From Rhizobium sp. Q54 (lineage in GTDB: Bacteria; Pseudomonadota; Alphaproteobacteria; ATCC43930; CGMCC-115725): a DNA stretch of 45,448 nucleotides. How positions within the stretch are numbered: the stretch's first letter is position 1; every line of letters begins with the position of its first letter. Shown here piece by piece: positions 23,636 through 33,402 of the stretch. The notes below the pieces were generated by a model. The model was given only the letters and a program-made list of their open reading frames with translations, ran no database searches and had not been told where the DNA came from. The position numbers and the translations under genes are program-made. The stretch is from contig CAMATN010000027.1 of assembly GCA_945861155.1 (NCBI GenBank), positions 1-45,448 of the forward strand, in the 5' to 3' direction.

Positions 23636-24664
23636 ATGGCCCAAACGGCAACCCAAGCACTGTATGAGGAGCAAGACCGGCTTAATGCCAATCTCCCGCA
23701 TATGCCGGCGACGGACAATGAGCCCGGCGCAGTCGGCGTTCTGCTTAAGGCGAATCGAGCGCTACGGCAGCGCCGTTGGCCGGCGCCATACGATCGCACG
23801 CGGCACGAGATGATGCTCGGCGACGCCCGTGATCTGGGATTCATTCCCACCGAATCGGTTCATCTCGTCGTAACCTCGCCGCCCTACTTCAATTTGAAGC
23901 CGTACGCCACGGATGCCGGGGGCCGTCAACTCGGCCGTATTGAGGACTACGAATCCTTCCTTGATGAGCTCGATCGCGTCTGGCGTGAGTGCGCGCGCGT
24001 CCTGGTTCCCGGCGGGCGAATCTGCTGCGTTATCGGCGACATCCTCATCCCGCGGCGCGCGGACGGTCGGCATCGAGTGCTGCCTCTTCCTTCCGATATC
24101 CAGGTTCGCAGCCGAGAGAACGGCCTCGACAACCTCACGCCGATTCTTTGGTTCAAGATCGGCAATAGAACCAACGAGGCCGGCGGCGGATCAAGCGGTT
24201 ATTACGGCAAGCCATACCAGCCCGGTGCGATCATCAAGAACGACCACGAGCACGTAGTCATGCTGCGCAAGCCGGGCGGATATCGCACGAACCCAATGAT
24301 CAAGCGCGCGTTGTCGATGCTCCAGCGCGACGAGATGGCCGCCTGGATGCGTCCGGTTTGGTCCGACATTCGCGGCGCAAGCCTGCGCGACGGTCATCCC
24401 GCGCCCTTTCCGGTAGAAATGGCCGAGCGCTTGATCCGCATGTTCAGCTTCGCTGGGGATATTGTGCTCGATCCGTTTGCGGGTTCTGGCTCGACCGCCG
24501 TGGCGGCCATTCGGTCCGGCCGCAATTCGATTTCAGTGGAGATTGAGCAATCCTACCTTAATGCGGCAACGCGCCGATCCGCAAAAGAAGCGGCCGAACG
24601 AGCGGGTGGGAACCATTCCGCTATCGTGAGCGAGGCATCCAGTGCAGCTGGGAATAGCATTTGA
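23636..24664 (+). CDS. Type II DNA methyltransferase (N4-cytosine or N6-adenine)
   Basis: A 342-residue beta-class methyltransferase: the catalytic motif SPPY (81-84, VVTSPPYFN) precedes the target region, and the AdoMet site FAGSGST (281-287) is C-terminal. SPPY is more common in N4-cytosine enzymes, though not exclusive. The target region includes GNRTNEAGGGSSGYYGKPYQ. Its TGA overlaps the A of the next gene's ATG (24664), so the nuclease is translationally coupled and follows its protective methylase. An AAAGGA lies upstream. The recognition sequence cannot be read from the protein. Confidence 0.92.
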   Translation: MAQTATQALYEEQDRLNANLPHMPATDNEPGAVGVLLKANRALRQRRWPAPYDRTRHEMMLGDARDLGFIPTESVHLVVTSPPYFNLKPYATDAGGRQLGRIEDYESFLDELDRVWRECARVLVPGGRICCVIGDILIPRRADGRHRVLPLPSDIQVRSRENGLDNLTPILWFKIGNRTNEAGGGSSGYYGKPYQPGAIIKNDHEHVVMLRKPGGYRTNPMIKRALSMLQRDEMAAWMRPVWSDIRGASLRDGHPAPFPVEMAERLIRMFSFAGDIVLDPFAGSGSTAVAAIRSGRNSISVEIEQSYLNAATRRSAKEAAERAGGNHSAIVSEASSAAGNSI

Positions 24665-25449
24665 TGCCGCTCGATACTGAATTCATCGATCACCTTTCAA
24701 AGGGCGGTTATCACCCACGTACATCGCGACATAGTGATTTTCTTTCCTTCCGAATCATCCGTGACGTGATTTCAGCATGTCCATTGCTCAAGATTCGCGC
24801 TACAGCGGGAGAAGTAACTGCAAAGCTGCGCCATCACCAACAGGTCGGCCACGCCGATTGGGTCATCGATATCGCGATCGGAACATGTTCTGGCGCGCCG
24901 AAGGCCCCGCTGGTGGACAGCGCTGAATATGGACATATAAATTTAGCACCGCCGGTAATTATCCAGATCGCGATAGAGCTCAAGTCCATATTCACTGAAC
25001 ATGGTAAAGCGCGCCGGAATCGGTTGAGAGACTTTAATGCTTTTCACGGATATGCGCATCAGTATGATCCAAAAACGGTAGCGGCTGCATTTTTGATTGT
25101 CAATTCATCGGAACGGTTCTACTCGCCGTTACGCGACGCGAATGATATAACAGTGCACGGCACACTCAAAATTCCGGCCCGCCGTATGGCACAGAATGCT
25201 GTCGACATATTTCGTACCATTCACCTCCGGAACTCGGTTTCTGATCCACCGGGTATGGAGGCAATGGCGGTCGTTGTCGTGGAACACGATAACTTGGCTT
25301 TTCACCCGCAGCCGGAACTGCACACATCCGTTCATCGAGTTAGTCGAATTGCCCCCATCCCACCCAGCCCACCGGTTGGTGATCCGCTACATTACCAAAC
25401 AATGATCCAGCGGATCTGCAACCATTACACGCAACGGTTCACCACCTAG
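24664..25449 (+). CDS. Probable type II restriction endonuclease (PD-(D/E)XK-like)
   Basis: A 261-residue protein of no named family that I recognise. A possible nuclease core is WVIDIAIG (Asp69) and, 35 residues on, IAIELKS (Glu105, Lys107), the ELK form of the PD-(D/E)XK active site, followed by a strand AAFLIVNSSERFYSP. Position and one-base overlap with the methyltransferase make it the cognate nuclease. GC is low for the window (42% in 25021-25080 by hand count, against 72% in 25621-25680), a sign of recent acquisition. The methylase is GC-richer than the nuclease. Confidence 0.7.
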   Translation: MPLDTEFIDHLSKGGYHPRTSRHSDFLSFRIIRDVISACPLLKIRATAGEVTAKLRHHQQVGHADWVIDIAIGTCSGAPKAPLVDSAEYGHINLAPPVIIQIAIELKSIFTEHGKARRNRLRDFNAFHGYAHQYDPKTVAAAFLIVNSSERFYSPLRDANDITVHGTLKIPARRMAQNAVDIFRTIHLRNSVSDPPGMEAMAVVVVEHDNLAFHPQPELHTSVHRVSRIAPIPPSPPVGDPLHYQTMIQRICNHYTQRFTT

Positions 25450-25453
25450 TACG

Positions 25454-27017
25454 GTGAATTACTTCCCCGCCAACCTCGGGGTTGGCGAGGCGGATGGGTG
25501 GTTTTGGGCGAAGGCCGATCATACCCCTTACGGCGCCCGCACCCGCCGGGATATATTCAGTGTTTCCGTAGCGCAGGAGGAGCCCGTGCGCGTCGAGTCT
25601 CACCGCACGCCGCCCAAATTGAGGCTGGATCCCGGCGCCGGCGGGTTTCGGGATTTCGCGAGCGCCGGCGGCCAGTTCTTTTCCGAGACGATGCGGCTTC
25701 CCGGCGGTCGTTACGCGGCCCGCGTGCAAATCATGTTTTCCGAGGCGGCGGCCGGCGAAACGATAACCGTCACGGCGCGCCTGCCCGCGGACGGGCGCAT
25801 TCTCGACCAAACGACCCTGGGCGCGACGCCGGACAATCGCGCCATGCTCGATGATCTTTATCTTCGATTTGATCTGGCCGCCGAACAAAATGTCGAGATT
25901 TGCGGCCATGCCGAGGCGCATTGCAGCACGAGTTTGCTGCGCTATCTGACCCTGATTTCCAGCGATGACGAGGCGCTCGATCCCGAGGCGTTCAGCTTCC
26001 AGGGCGTCGCCAGGCCGGGTATTTCAGACCTTTCCTGTGTGATTTTCGGCACGACGGCGGTGTGCAACGCCTCTTGCCTGCATTGCCCGACCAACAAGGA
26101 TTATCGGCGGGATTTCCCGCATGGCTACATGGATTTCACGCCTCGATCGTCGAACTCTCCGATGCGATCGGCGTGCATGTCGAGGCGGTGTCTCCCGCAA
26201 CATACAACCGCTTGATGCACCCGCTGAAGGCCGATCGCGTATTCCCGAAAATCTTGTCGCTTCTGAATAGCGATAAATCCAACAAAGTCCATATTACAAC
26301 GCCGGTTCACAAGGGCAATCTCGGCGAAATCCCGAACATACGGCGATACTTCGAAGCGCACGGAGCGGGCGACCCGCATTTCACCCATATCGGCAACCGC
26401 TCCTGGGAGGCCGGGCCCTGGAGCGAATTGGCGCTGGCCCCGGTTGGAGGCTATTGTTACCCTGACGAATAAACGAGGTATTGAACGGCAAGGCGTGGTT
26501 CGACATGTTCGAAATTCATCGAACCAAGAGTTGGTCGAAAAAACCGGCATGCAGTCGTTGCCGGTATGACCATTCGGGCGTCGTACGGGGAATTGTCGAC
26601 ACATTGCTCGCGCCGGACAACCGGTCGCAGCGATTTTCGGCGCGGGCCTTCCATCTGACCCCCGGAGCGACCCGGGCGCACGACGACAGCGGGATCGCCG
26701 TTGGCGGCGAGGCGGCCGACGGCATCGTGATTTATGGGCCGTATCGTCGCCTGATGCCGGGCCGCTATCGCGTCAGTCATTTGATCGACGTGGTAACGCT
26801 CGCCGCGCCCGCGGCATCGATCGAGCCGGCCATCGAGATCGACATCGTCGTCGACGGCGCACGGCAGACCGCCGTAAAAAAATACCCTGTCGCCGGTTGC
26901 GGTCCGATCGAACTCGAACTTGAGTTTCAAAGCGACGGGTCGGTCACCGAGTTTCGGGTCGGCAAAACTGGCGTCGAATTCGTCCACAAAGGCGCGCTGG
27001 TCAACCAGCTTTTATAG
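25454..27017 (+). pseudogene. Radical SAM/SPASM enzyme, multiply broken
   Basis: One degraded gene spread over three frames. Frame 1 (25454-26149): an N-terminal beta-sandwich-like domain, then the radical SAM cluster motif CNASCLHC and GYMDF. Frame 2 (about 26150-26472): ADAIG-type core (SDAIGVHVEAVSPATYNRLM), VHITTPVHKGNL, GNRSWEAGPWSELALAP, stop TAA after GYCYPDE. Frame 3 (26475-27017): NGKAWFDMFEIHRTKSW, KKPACSRC (SPASM-type Cys) and a C-terminal domain resembling the N-terminal one. At each joint, family residues seem missing, so there are deletions as well as shifts. The start is uncertain; GTG 25454 follows the nuclease stop by five bases. Confidence 0.78.
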
Positions 27018-27431
27018 TTAGAGCAGGCCGAGTTCGAGCTTCGCTTCCTCGCTCATCCGGTCGCGGTCCCAGGGCGGCGTCCAGACCAGCTTGACGCGGG
27101 CGTCGTTGACGCCGGGCACCGAGCGGACCGCCGCCTCAACCTCGCCCGGCATGCTTTGCGCGACCGGGCAGGCCGGCGTCGTCAGCGTCATCTCGACATA
27201 GACAATGCCGCCCTTGCGCACGACGAGTTCGTAGATCAGCCCAAGCTCGACCAGATTGACCGGGATCTCGGGGTCCTGAACGGTTTTGAGCGCGTCGAGC
27301 ACCGGCCCCAGCAACTCGGGATCGTCCTCGCCCTCGGGCCGCTCGACGCCCTCGGTCTCGGGCGGCGGCGGCGGTGCGAAATCGAAATAGTTGCGGTTAT
27401 CTTGCCCCTTGGCGTCTTCCCCGGTGGCCAT
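27018..27431 (-). CDS. sufT: SUF system protein SufT (MIP18/DUF59 family)
   Basis: A 137-residue protein whose core is a MIP18-like domain: VQDPEIPVNLVELGLIYEL, then MTLTTPACPVAQSMPGEV with the conserved reactive Cys, and WTPPWDRDRMSEEAKLELG at the end. A Pro-rich linker (FAPPPPPET) precedes the domain. SufT-type proteins help deliver Fe-S clusters to target enzymes. ATG 27431 was chosen because the longer frame upstream overlaps sufU. It is the last gene of the SUF operon, 5 bases after sufU, and ends back to back with the radical SAM pseudogene. Confidence 0.92.
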   Translation of the reverse strand: MATGEDAKGQDNRNYFDFAPPPPPETEGVERPEGEDDPELLGPVLDALKTVQDPEIPVNLVELGLIYELVVRKGGIVYVEMTLTTPACPVAQSMPGEVEAAVRSVPGVNDARVKLVWTPPWDRDRMSEEAKLELGLL

Positions 27432-27436
27432 ATCCC

Positions 27437-27904
27437 CTACTCCGTCTTTACCGTGCCGCCGGCCAGCCCCGATTTGAGCGCCGCCTCGAAAGCATGCCAC
27501 GGCAGCGTCGCGCATTTGACCCGCACCGGATACGCCTTGACCCCGGTCAGCGGCTCGAGCCGCTCGGCATCCTCTTGAAGCGCTTCCGGCAGCTCCTCGG
27601 CGCCGCCGCCGGTCACGGTGGCGTGAAATTGCGCGAAGAGGGCACGCGCCTCGGCGATCGTCTTGCCCTTAACGACCTCGGTCATCAGCGAGGCCGCCGC
27701 GGTCGAGATCGCACAGCCGCGCCCCTCGAAGCTGACATCGGCGATGCGTTCGCCCTCGACCGCGAGGTAGACGATGATCCGGTCGCCGCATAGCGGGTTG
27801 TGGCCGCGCGCCAGATGCGTCGGGTGTTCGAGCGCGTGAAAATTGCGCGGGTGGCGACCGTGATCGAGGATGATGTCCTGATAAAGCTCGCGCAGATCCA
27901 TCAT
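27437..27904 (-). CDS. sufU: Fe-S cluster assembly scaffold/sulfur-transfer protein SufU
   Basis: A 155-residue SufU. Its zinc-binding Cys set is seen in NPLCGDRI, FEGRGCAIS and VRVKCATLPW; the Asp of CGD is the fourth ligand. The 18-21-residue insertion that separates SufU from IscU is present (TVTGGGAEELPEALQED). SufU accepts sulfur from SufS by zinc-ligand swapping and passes it to the SufBCD scaffold. It starts ATGATG, the first ATG overlapping the sufS stop by four bases. Confidence 0.94.
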   Translation of the reverse strand: MMDLRELYQDIILDHGRHPRNFHALEHPTHLARGHNPLCGDRIIVYLAVEGERIADVSFEGRGCAISTAAASLMTEVVKGKTIAEARALFAQFHATVTGGGAEELPEALQEDAERLEPLTGVKAYPVRVKCATLPWHAFEAALKSGLAGGTVKTE

Positions 27905-29154
27905 CGCTGGAACATCTCCCGGCAGGCCCCGATCGCCTCGGCCAGGCGGTCGATGTCGGCCTCGTCGTTGTAGACCCCGAGCGAGGCGCGCACCGTCCCG
28001 GCGAGGCCGAGCTTTTCCATCAGCGGCTGCGCGCAGTGGTGCCCGACCCTGACGGCGACGCCGTGCTGATCGAGCACGGTGCCGACATCGTGCGGGTGCA
28101 CGCCATCAATATTAAACGAAAAAACGCTGAGCTGCCGCTGCCCGCCCGGCACCATCTTAACCCCGGGAATGCGCGACACGCGATCGACGGCATAGCCAGT
28201 CAGCGCCTCCTCGTGGTCGCGGATCGCGTCGCGCCCGATGCCTTCGATAAAGTCGAGCGCCAGGCCGAGGCCGACGACGCCGGCGATATCCGGGGTGCCG
28301 GCCTCGAACCGGTGCGGCGGCTCCTGGAACTCGGTGTGGTCGATCTCGACATTGAGGATCATGCCGCCGCCGCCTTGCCAGGGCGGCATCGATTCGAGCA
28401 AATCATAGCGCCCGTACAGCACGCCGGTTCCGGTCGGGCCATAGGCCTTGTGGCCGGAAAACACATAGAAATCGCAGCCGAGCGCCCGCACGTCGACCGG
28501 CATCCGCGGCACCGCCTGGCAGCCGTCGACCAGCACCTTGGCGCCTACGGCATGCGCCAGCTCGACGATCCGCGCCACCGGAAGGGTCGCGCCGGTCACG
28601 TTGGATATATGGGTCACCGCGACGAGCCGGGTGCGCGGCGACAGCAATGCCTCGAATGCCGCGAGGTCGAACTCGCCGGTATCGTCGGTCGGCGCGACGA
28701 CCAGTTTGAGCCCGAGCCGGTCGCGCAGCATCTGCCACGGCACGATGTTGGAATGGTGCTCGACATCGCTGATCACGATCTCGTCGCCGGCGCGCATATG
28801 CGCCGGGCCCCAGCTCTGGGCGACCAGGTTGATCGCCTCGGTCGCGCCGCGCACGAACACGATCTCGCGCTCGTCGGCGGCATTCAGAAAGGCGCGAGTT
28901 TTCTCGCGCGCCGCCTCGAACCGGTCGGTCGAGCGCCCGCTGAGCTTGTACACGCCGCGATGCACGTTGGCGTAGTCGGTGCGGTAGAACTCGGCGATGC
29001 CGTCGATAACGCTGCACGGCTTCTGCGCGCTCGCGCCCGAATCGAGGAACACGAGGCCCGGGTTGCGCTCGAAGATCGGGAACTCGCGCCGCAGCCGGCG
29101 CGGATCAAAGCGGCCACCCGGCGCCTCGACGCTTCGTAAAGATGCTCCGGCCAT
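27901..29154 (-). CDS. sufS: Cysteine desulfurase SufS
   Basis: A 417-residue type II PLP-dependent desulfurase that takes sulfur from cysteine and gives it to SufU. Seen are RGATEAINLVAQSWG, ISDVEHHSNIVPWQ, the PLP-lysine motif FSGHKAYGPTGTGVLYG and the persulfide Cys in VGHHCAQPLMEKLG. ATG 29154 (MAGASLRS) lies 2 bases after the sufD stop; the frame is open well upstream inside sufD, which is not a real extension. Length and order (sufD-sufS-sufU) are standard. Confidence 0.95.
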   Translation of the reverse strand: MAGASLRSVEAPGGRFDPRRLRREFPIFERNPGLVFLDSGASAQKPCSVIDGIAEFYRTDYANVHRGVYKLSGRSTDRFEAAREKTRAFLNAADEREIVFVRGATEAINLVAQSWGPAHMRAGDEIVISDVEHHSNIVPWQMLRDRLGLKLVVAPTDDTGEFDLAAFEALLSPRTRLVAVTHISNVTGATLPVARIVELAHAVGAKVLVDGCQAVPRMPVDVRALGCDFYVFSGHKAYGPTGTGVLYGRYDLLESMPPWQGGGGMILNVEIDHTEFQEPPHRFEAGTPDIAGVVGLGLALDFIEGIGRDAIRDHEEALTGYAVDRVSRIPGVKMVPGGQRQLSVFSFNIDGVHPHDVGTVLDQHGVAVRVGHHCAQPLMEKLGLAGTVRASLGVYNDEADIDRLAEAIGACREMFQR

Positions 29155-29156
29155 CC

Positions 29157-30476
29157 CTACCCCTCCAATTCCGCAAGCCGTCCGGCGAGGCGCCGCAACA
29201 GATGCGTGCGCTTGGCGATATCCTCGATCGTATCCACCGCCTCGCGCAGGAACCCATCGATCAGCATGCGGCGCGCCTCGTCGGCCGGGATGCCGCGGGC
29301 CTGCAGATAGAAGAGCGCGGTCTCGTCGAGGTCGCCGACGCTGGCGCCGTGGCTGCACTTGACGTCGTCGGCATAAATTTCGAGCTCGGGCTTGGTGTCG
29401 ATCACCGCGCGCTGGCCGATGATCAGGTTGCGGCTCAGCTGGTGCGCATCGGTCTTCTGCGCGTGCTCGCGCACGATCATGCGGCCCTGGAAGGCGCCGT
29501 GACCGCGACCGGCCGCGACCCCCTTGATCAGCTCGCTGGTCTGCCCGCCGGGCGCCGTGTGATCGACCACGGTGACGATGTTCGCCTCATCGCTGCCGGT
29601 GACAACATAGGCGCCGTTGATCACGCATTTCGCACCCTCGCCCATCCGGATATTTGCTTCATGGCGCACGCGCTGCCCATTGAGCAACAGCACGAACCCG
29701 GTGAACCGCGCGCCCTCGCCGAGCCTCGCTTCAATTTGTGCAAGGTGCACCGCCGCCGCCGATTCCTCGACCAGGACGGTACGGGTCAGCTCGGCTCGTT
29801 GCCCCAGCAAAACGCCGACCAAATCGTTGCGCCAGTAGCGTCCCTCACCAGCGTAGGTTTCGATAATGCCGGCCCGGCTGCCTTCACCGAGCATGACCAC
29901 GCTGCGGGTATGAAACGAGCTTTCGCTGATGCCTGCGCCGAGGTGAACGATCTCGAGCGGCCGATCGAGCGTAACCCCCGGCGCGATGTCGAGAACGAAC
30001 CCGTCCGAGAAGAACGCTGTATTGAGCGCGGCAAACGGGTGTGCCTCATCGCCTTCAATACCCTCGACGGCGGCGCGCACCAGATCCGGGCGCTCGCGCA
30101 TGGCGTGCGCCGTCGAGCCAAACCAGACGCCGCTCCGCGGCTCGACCGTCGACAGCTCCGGCGCGAAGCGGCCATCGACGAGTACGAGACGGCTCGCCGC
30201 CTCGGGCAGCGACAGGTGCGCCAAGCGCTCGCTCAGCGCCGCCGTGTCGGCGCGCGGCGCCGCAGGGGAGGGCAGCAGCGGCTGATTTTCGAGCGGCTGC
30301 AGATCGAGATAGCGCCAGCTCTCGCTCTTGCGGTTCGGGAAGCCGAGCTCGGCGAAGCGGGTCATCGCCTGCTGCCGGCGCGCCGCAAGCCAGCCCGGCT
30401 CGCTGTCGTCGGGGACGAAGCGGGCGAGATAGCCCCGCGCCTCGGGCTTGACCGGGAAATCGACGACCGCGTTCAT
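29157..30476 (-). CDS. sufD: Fe-S cluster assembly protein SufD
   Basis: About 439 residues. SufD partners SufB and the SufC ATPase in the scaffold complex. Family blocks seen are KSESWRYLDLQPL near the start, LDRPLEIVHLG, EGRYWRNDLVGVLLG, and the C-terminal KCSHGASVGDLDETALFYLQ, which carries the His that binds iron in E. coli SufD. ATG 30476 (MNAVVDFPVKPEARG) is used; ATG 30503, which overlaps sufC by 11 bases, is the alternative. It lies 17 bases after sufC. Confidence 0.93.
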   Translation of the reverse strand: MNAVVDFPVKPEARGYLARFVPDDSEPGWLAARRQQAMTRFAELGFPNRKSESWRYLDLQPLENQPLLPSPAAPRADTAALSERLAHLSLPEAASRLVLVDGRFAPELSTVEPRSGVWFGSTAHAMRERPDLVRAAVEGIEGDEAHPFAALNTAFFSDGFVLDIAPGVTLDRPLEIVHLGAGISESSFHTRSVVMLGEGSRAGIIETYAGEGRYWRNDLVGVLLGQRAELTRTVLVEESAAAVHLAQIEARLGEGARFTGFVLLLNGQRVRHEANIRMGEGAKCVINGAYVVTGSDEANIVTVVDHTAPGGQTSELIKGVAAGRGHGAFQGRMIVREHAQKTDAHQLSRNLIIGQRAVIDTKPELEIYADDVKCSHGASVGDLDETALFYLQARGIPADEARRMLIDGFLREAVDTIEDIAKRTHLLRRLAGRLAELEG

Positions 30477-30492
30477 CGCTGCGTCCGCCACC

Positions 30493-31260
30493 TCAGGCCG
30501 CATCGCCGCCCATGGCGTCGGCAAAGGTGCCGTAACCGCGCTGCTCCAGCTCGGCGGCGAGATCCTTGTCGCCGGACTGGATGATGCGGCCGTCCTGCAG
30601 CACATGCACATAATCGGGCTCGACGTAGTCGAGCAGCCGCTTGTAATGGGTGATCATGACGATCGCGCGGTCCGGCGAGCGCAGCCCGTTGACGCCGCGC
30701 GCGACGGTCCGCAGCGCGTCGATGTCGAGGCCGCTATCGGTTTCGTCGAGGATCGCCAGACGCGGTTCGAGCATCGCCATCTGGAAAATCTCGTTGCGCT
30801 TCTTCTCGCCGCCGGAAAACCCGACATTGACGGCGCGCTGCAATAGATCGTCGCCGATATCGAGCAGTTTGAGCGTGGCGCGGACGAGCCGCAGAAACTG
30901 CCCGGCGTCAAGCTCGGGGTCGCCGCGATGGCGGCGCTGCGCGTTGACCGCGGCGCGCAGAAAATAGGTGTTGTTCACGCCCGGGATCTCGACCGGGTAC
31001 TGGAACGCGAGGAACACGCCCTCGCGCGCCCGCTCGTCGGCCGCCATCGCCAGCAGGTCGCGGCCCTGATAGCGGACGCTGCCCTCGGTGATCTCGTAGC
31101 CTTCGCGGCCGGCCAGCACCGCGGCGAGCGTCGATTTGCCGGACCCGTTGGGGCCCATGATCGCGTGCACCTCGCCCGCGGCGACCGACAGGTCGATCCC
31201 CTTCAGGATCTCGCGGCCATCGGCCAGCCTCGCGTGCAGATTTTTGATTTCGAGCATCAT
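30493..31260 (-). CDS. sufC: Fe-S cluster assembly ATPase SufC
   Basis: A 255-residue ABC-type ATPase that drives the SufBCD scaffold. Walker A is GPNGSGKST, the signature is SGGEKKRNE, and Walker B is LAILDETDSGLDID; the GEKKRNE and DETDSGLDIDAL forms are typical for SufC. It starts at 31260 (or the next ATG, 31257). A repeat pair of about 155 bases separates it from sufB, so translation is not coupled to sufB. Confidence 0.95.
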   Translation of the reverse strand: MMLEIKNLHARLADGREILKGIDLSVAAGEVHAIMGPNGSGKSTLAAVLAGREGYEITEGSVRYQGRDLLAMAADERAREGVFLAFQYPVEIPGVNNTYFLRAAVNAQRRHRGDPELDAGQFLRLVRATLKLLDIGDDLLQRAVNVGFSGGEKKRNEIFQMAMLEPRLAILDETDSGLDIDALRTVARGVNGLRSPDRAIVMITHYKRLLDYVEPDYVHVLQDGRIIQSGDKDLAAELEQRGYGTFADAMGGDAA

Positions 31261-31274
31261 CGCCCATGCGTCCC

Positions 31275-31409
31275 GTTGTCATCCCGGCGAAAGCCGGGAT
31301 CCATTTCTGCGCGGGCGTGTTGGTTACTGTCTCGCACGAGCTTTGAAACTCCTCGGAAACGCCATCAATTGCACCACCATGGGTCCCGGCTTTCGCCGGG
31401 ACGACTGTT
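31275..31409. repeat. Inverted repeat, family C, inside the suf operon
   Basis: Arms 31275-31304 and 31379-31409 (core CATCCCGGCGAAAGCCGGGA and its complement) flank a 74-base centre. The same family is at 21426-21508. In the suf transcript it would sit between sufB and sufC, where a stem could affect RNA stability or stoichiometry. Confidence 0.75.
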
Positions 31410-31415
31410 ATTGAA

Positions 31416-32885
31416 CTACCCGACGCTGCCTTCAAGGCTGACGGCCAAAAGTTTCTGCGCCTCGACCGCGAATTCCATCGGCAGTTCTTTCAGGACTTCC
31501 TTGCAGAACCCGTTGACGATCAGCGACAGCGCGTCCTCGTCGCTCAATCCGCGTTGGCGGCAATAGAACAGCTGGTCGTCGCTGATCTTCGAGGTTGTCG
31601 CCTCGTGCTCGACCCGGGCCGACGGGTTGCGCACCTCGATATAGGGCACGGTGTGCGCGCCGCAGCGGTCGCCGATCAGCAGCGAATCGCATTGCGTGTA
31701 GTTGCGCGCGCCGTGCGCCCGCGGCTGGATTCGCACCAGCCCGCGATAGGTGTTCTGCCCGCGCCCGGCCGAGATACCCTTCGAGATGATCGTCGAACTG
31801 GTGTTCTTGCCGATATGGATCATCTTGGTCCCGGTATCGGCCTGCTGGCGGTTGTTGGTGATCGCGACCGAATAGAACTCGCCCACGGAATCATCGCCTT
31901 CGAGGATGCAGCTCGGGTATTTCCAGGTGATCGCCGACCCGGTCTCGACCTGGGTCCACGAGATCTTCGAGCGCGCCCCGCGACAGGCGCCGCGCTTGGT
32001 GACGAAATTGTAGATGCCGCCCTTGCCCTCGGCATCGCCCGGATACCAGTTCTGCACGGTCGAATACTTGATCTGCGCATCCTCGTGCGCGATCAGCTCG
32101 ACGACCGCGGCGTGGAGCTGGTTCTCGTCGCGCTGCGGCGCGGTGCAGCCCTCGAGATAGCTGACGTAGCTGCCCTTGTCGGCAATCAGGAGGGTGCGCT
32201 CGAACTGGCCGGTTTTCGCCGCGTTGATGCGGAAATAGGTGCTGAGCTCCATCGGGCAGCGCACCCCGGGCGGGATGTAGGCGAACGACCCGTCGCTGAA
32301 CACGGCCGAGTTCAACGCCGCGAAAAAATTATCGTTCTGCGGCACGACGGTGCCGAGATAGCGGCGCACCAACTCGGGGTGCTCGCGCACCGCCTCGCCG
32401 AACGAGCAGAAGATGATGCCGAGTTCGCCGAGTTCTTTCTTAAAGGTGGTCGCCACCGAGACGCTGTCGAAGACCGCGTCGACCGCGACCCCGGCCAGTT
32501 CCACCCCGGCCAGCGCCGCGCGCTCGCGCAACGGGATGCCGAGCTTTTCGTACATCGCCAAGAGCTCGGGATCGACCTCGTCCAGCGATTTCGGGCCGGC
32601 GCTCTGCTTCGGCGCGGAGTAATAGGTCGCGGCCTGATAATCGATCGGCGCGACATTGACCTTGGCCCAATCGGGCTCGGTCATCTCCCGCCAGGCGCGG
32701 AACGCCGCGAGCCGCCAGTCGAGCAGCCACTCCGGCTCTTCCTTCTTGGCCGAGATGAAGCGGACCGTGCTCTCGTCGAGACCGGGGGGTGCGGTATCGG
32801 CTTCGATATCGGTCACGAAGCCGTATTTGTAGCCCTCCTGCGAGAGCTCGCGGACCGTGTTCTGGGTATCGAGAGAGGCGCTCAT
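31416..32885 (-). CDS. sufB: Fe-S cluster assembly protein SufB
   Basis: A 489-residue SufB, the scaffold core that receives sulfur and builds the cluster with SufC and SufD. Family blocks are [10 protein letters not shown] near the N-terminus, [60 protein letters not shown] and the C-terminal [18 protein letters not shown]. The start overlaps the Rrf2-regulator stop by four bases (ATGA), so both are read from one promoter. Confidence 0.96.
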   Translation of the reverse strand: MSASLDTQNTVRELSQEGYKYGFVTDIEADTAPPGLDESTVRFISAKKEEPEWLLDWRLAAFRAWREMTEPDWAKVNVAPIDYQAATYYSAPKQSAGPKSLDEVDPELLAMYEKLGIPLRERAALAGVELAGVAVDAVFDSVSVATTFKKELGELGIIFCSFGEAVREHPELVRRYLGTVVPQNDNFFAALNSAVFSDGSFAYIPPGVRCPMELSTYFRINAAKTGQFERTLLIADKGSYVSYLEGCTAPQRDENQLHAAVVELIAHEDAQIKYSTVQNWYPGDAEGKGGIYNFVTKRGACRGARSKISWTQVETGSAITWKYPSCILEGDDSVGEFYSVAITNNRQQADTGTKMIHIGKNTSSTIISKGISAGRGQNTYRGLVRIQPRAHGARNYTQCDSLLIGDRCGAHTVPYIEVRNPSARVEHEATTSKISDDQLFYCRQRGLSDEDALSLIVNGFCKEVLKELPMEFAVEAQKLLAVSLEGSVG

Positions 32886-33358
32886 CGGGGCGGCTCATCC
32901 ATAAAAATTCGGGCATCACGGGCAGGTTCGGTGAATGAAGCGGCCGGCGCGAACGCCAGCGGTCCGATCATCTCGGCGAGAGATATCGCCGACAGCGCGG
33001 CGCCGACGGCCCGGTTGATCGCCGCCCAATGCGGCCGGGTCGGGCAGTAGGTGGTGCGCTCGCAATCGGCTTCATGGACCGAGCATTGGGTCAGGCCGAT
33101 ATCGCCGTCGATCGCCGCGACAACTTCGGCGATCGAGATCGCGGCAGGCCGGCGGGCCAGGCGATAACCGCCGGCGGGGCCGCGCGTCGCGGTCACCAGA
33201 CCCGCGTGGGCCATCGCCTTCAACAGCTTGGCGGCGGTTGCCCGGGGCAGGCGGGTAGAGGCGGCAATCGCCGCGGCGGTGGCCTGCCGGTCGGGATGCG
33301 CGGCAAGATGCGTCGCGACGATGACGCCATAATCGGCGAGCTTGCTGAGGATGATCAT
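32882..33358 (-). CDS. Rrf2-family SUF regulator (IscR-like)
   Basis: A 158-residue Rrf2 regulator. The winged helix begins [19 protein letters not shown] and includes [20 protein letters not shown] and the [10 protein letters not shown] wing. Three cysteines (92, 99, 105) match the spacing of the [2Fe-2S] ligands of IscR, so it probably senses cluster supply and represses the suf genes when clusters are plentiful. It heads the operon and overlaps sufB by four bases. Unusually for IscR, the C-terminal tail is longer and ends in FMDEPPR. Confidence 0.9.
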   Translation of the reverse strand: MIILSKLADYGVIVATHLAAHPDRQATAAAIAASTRLPRATAAKLLKAMAHAGLVTATRGPAGGYRLARRPAAISIAEVVAAIDGDIGLTQCSVHEADCERTTYCPTRPHWAAINRAVGAALSAISLAEMIGPLAFAPAASFTEPARDARIFMDEPPR

Positions 33359-33402
33359 CGGCGAGCGGGCTCAAAACGATTGATGCGGACCAAACGAGGC
33401 CA

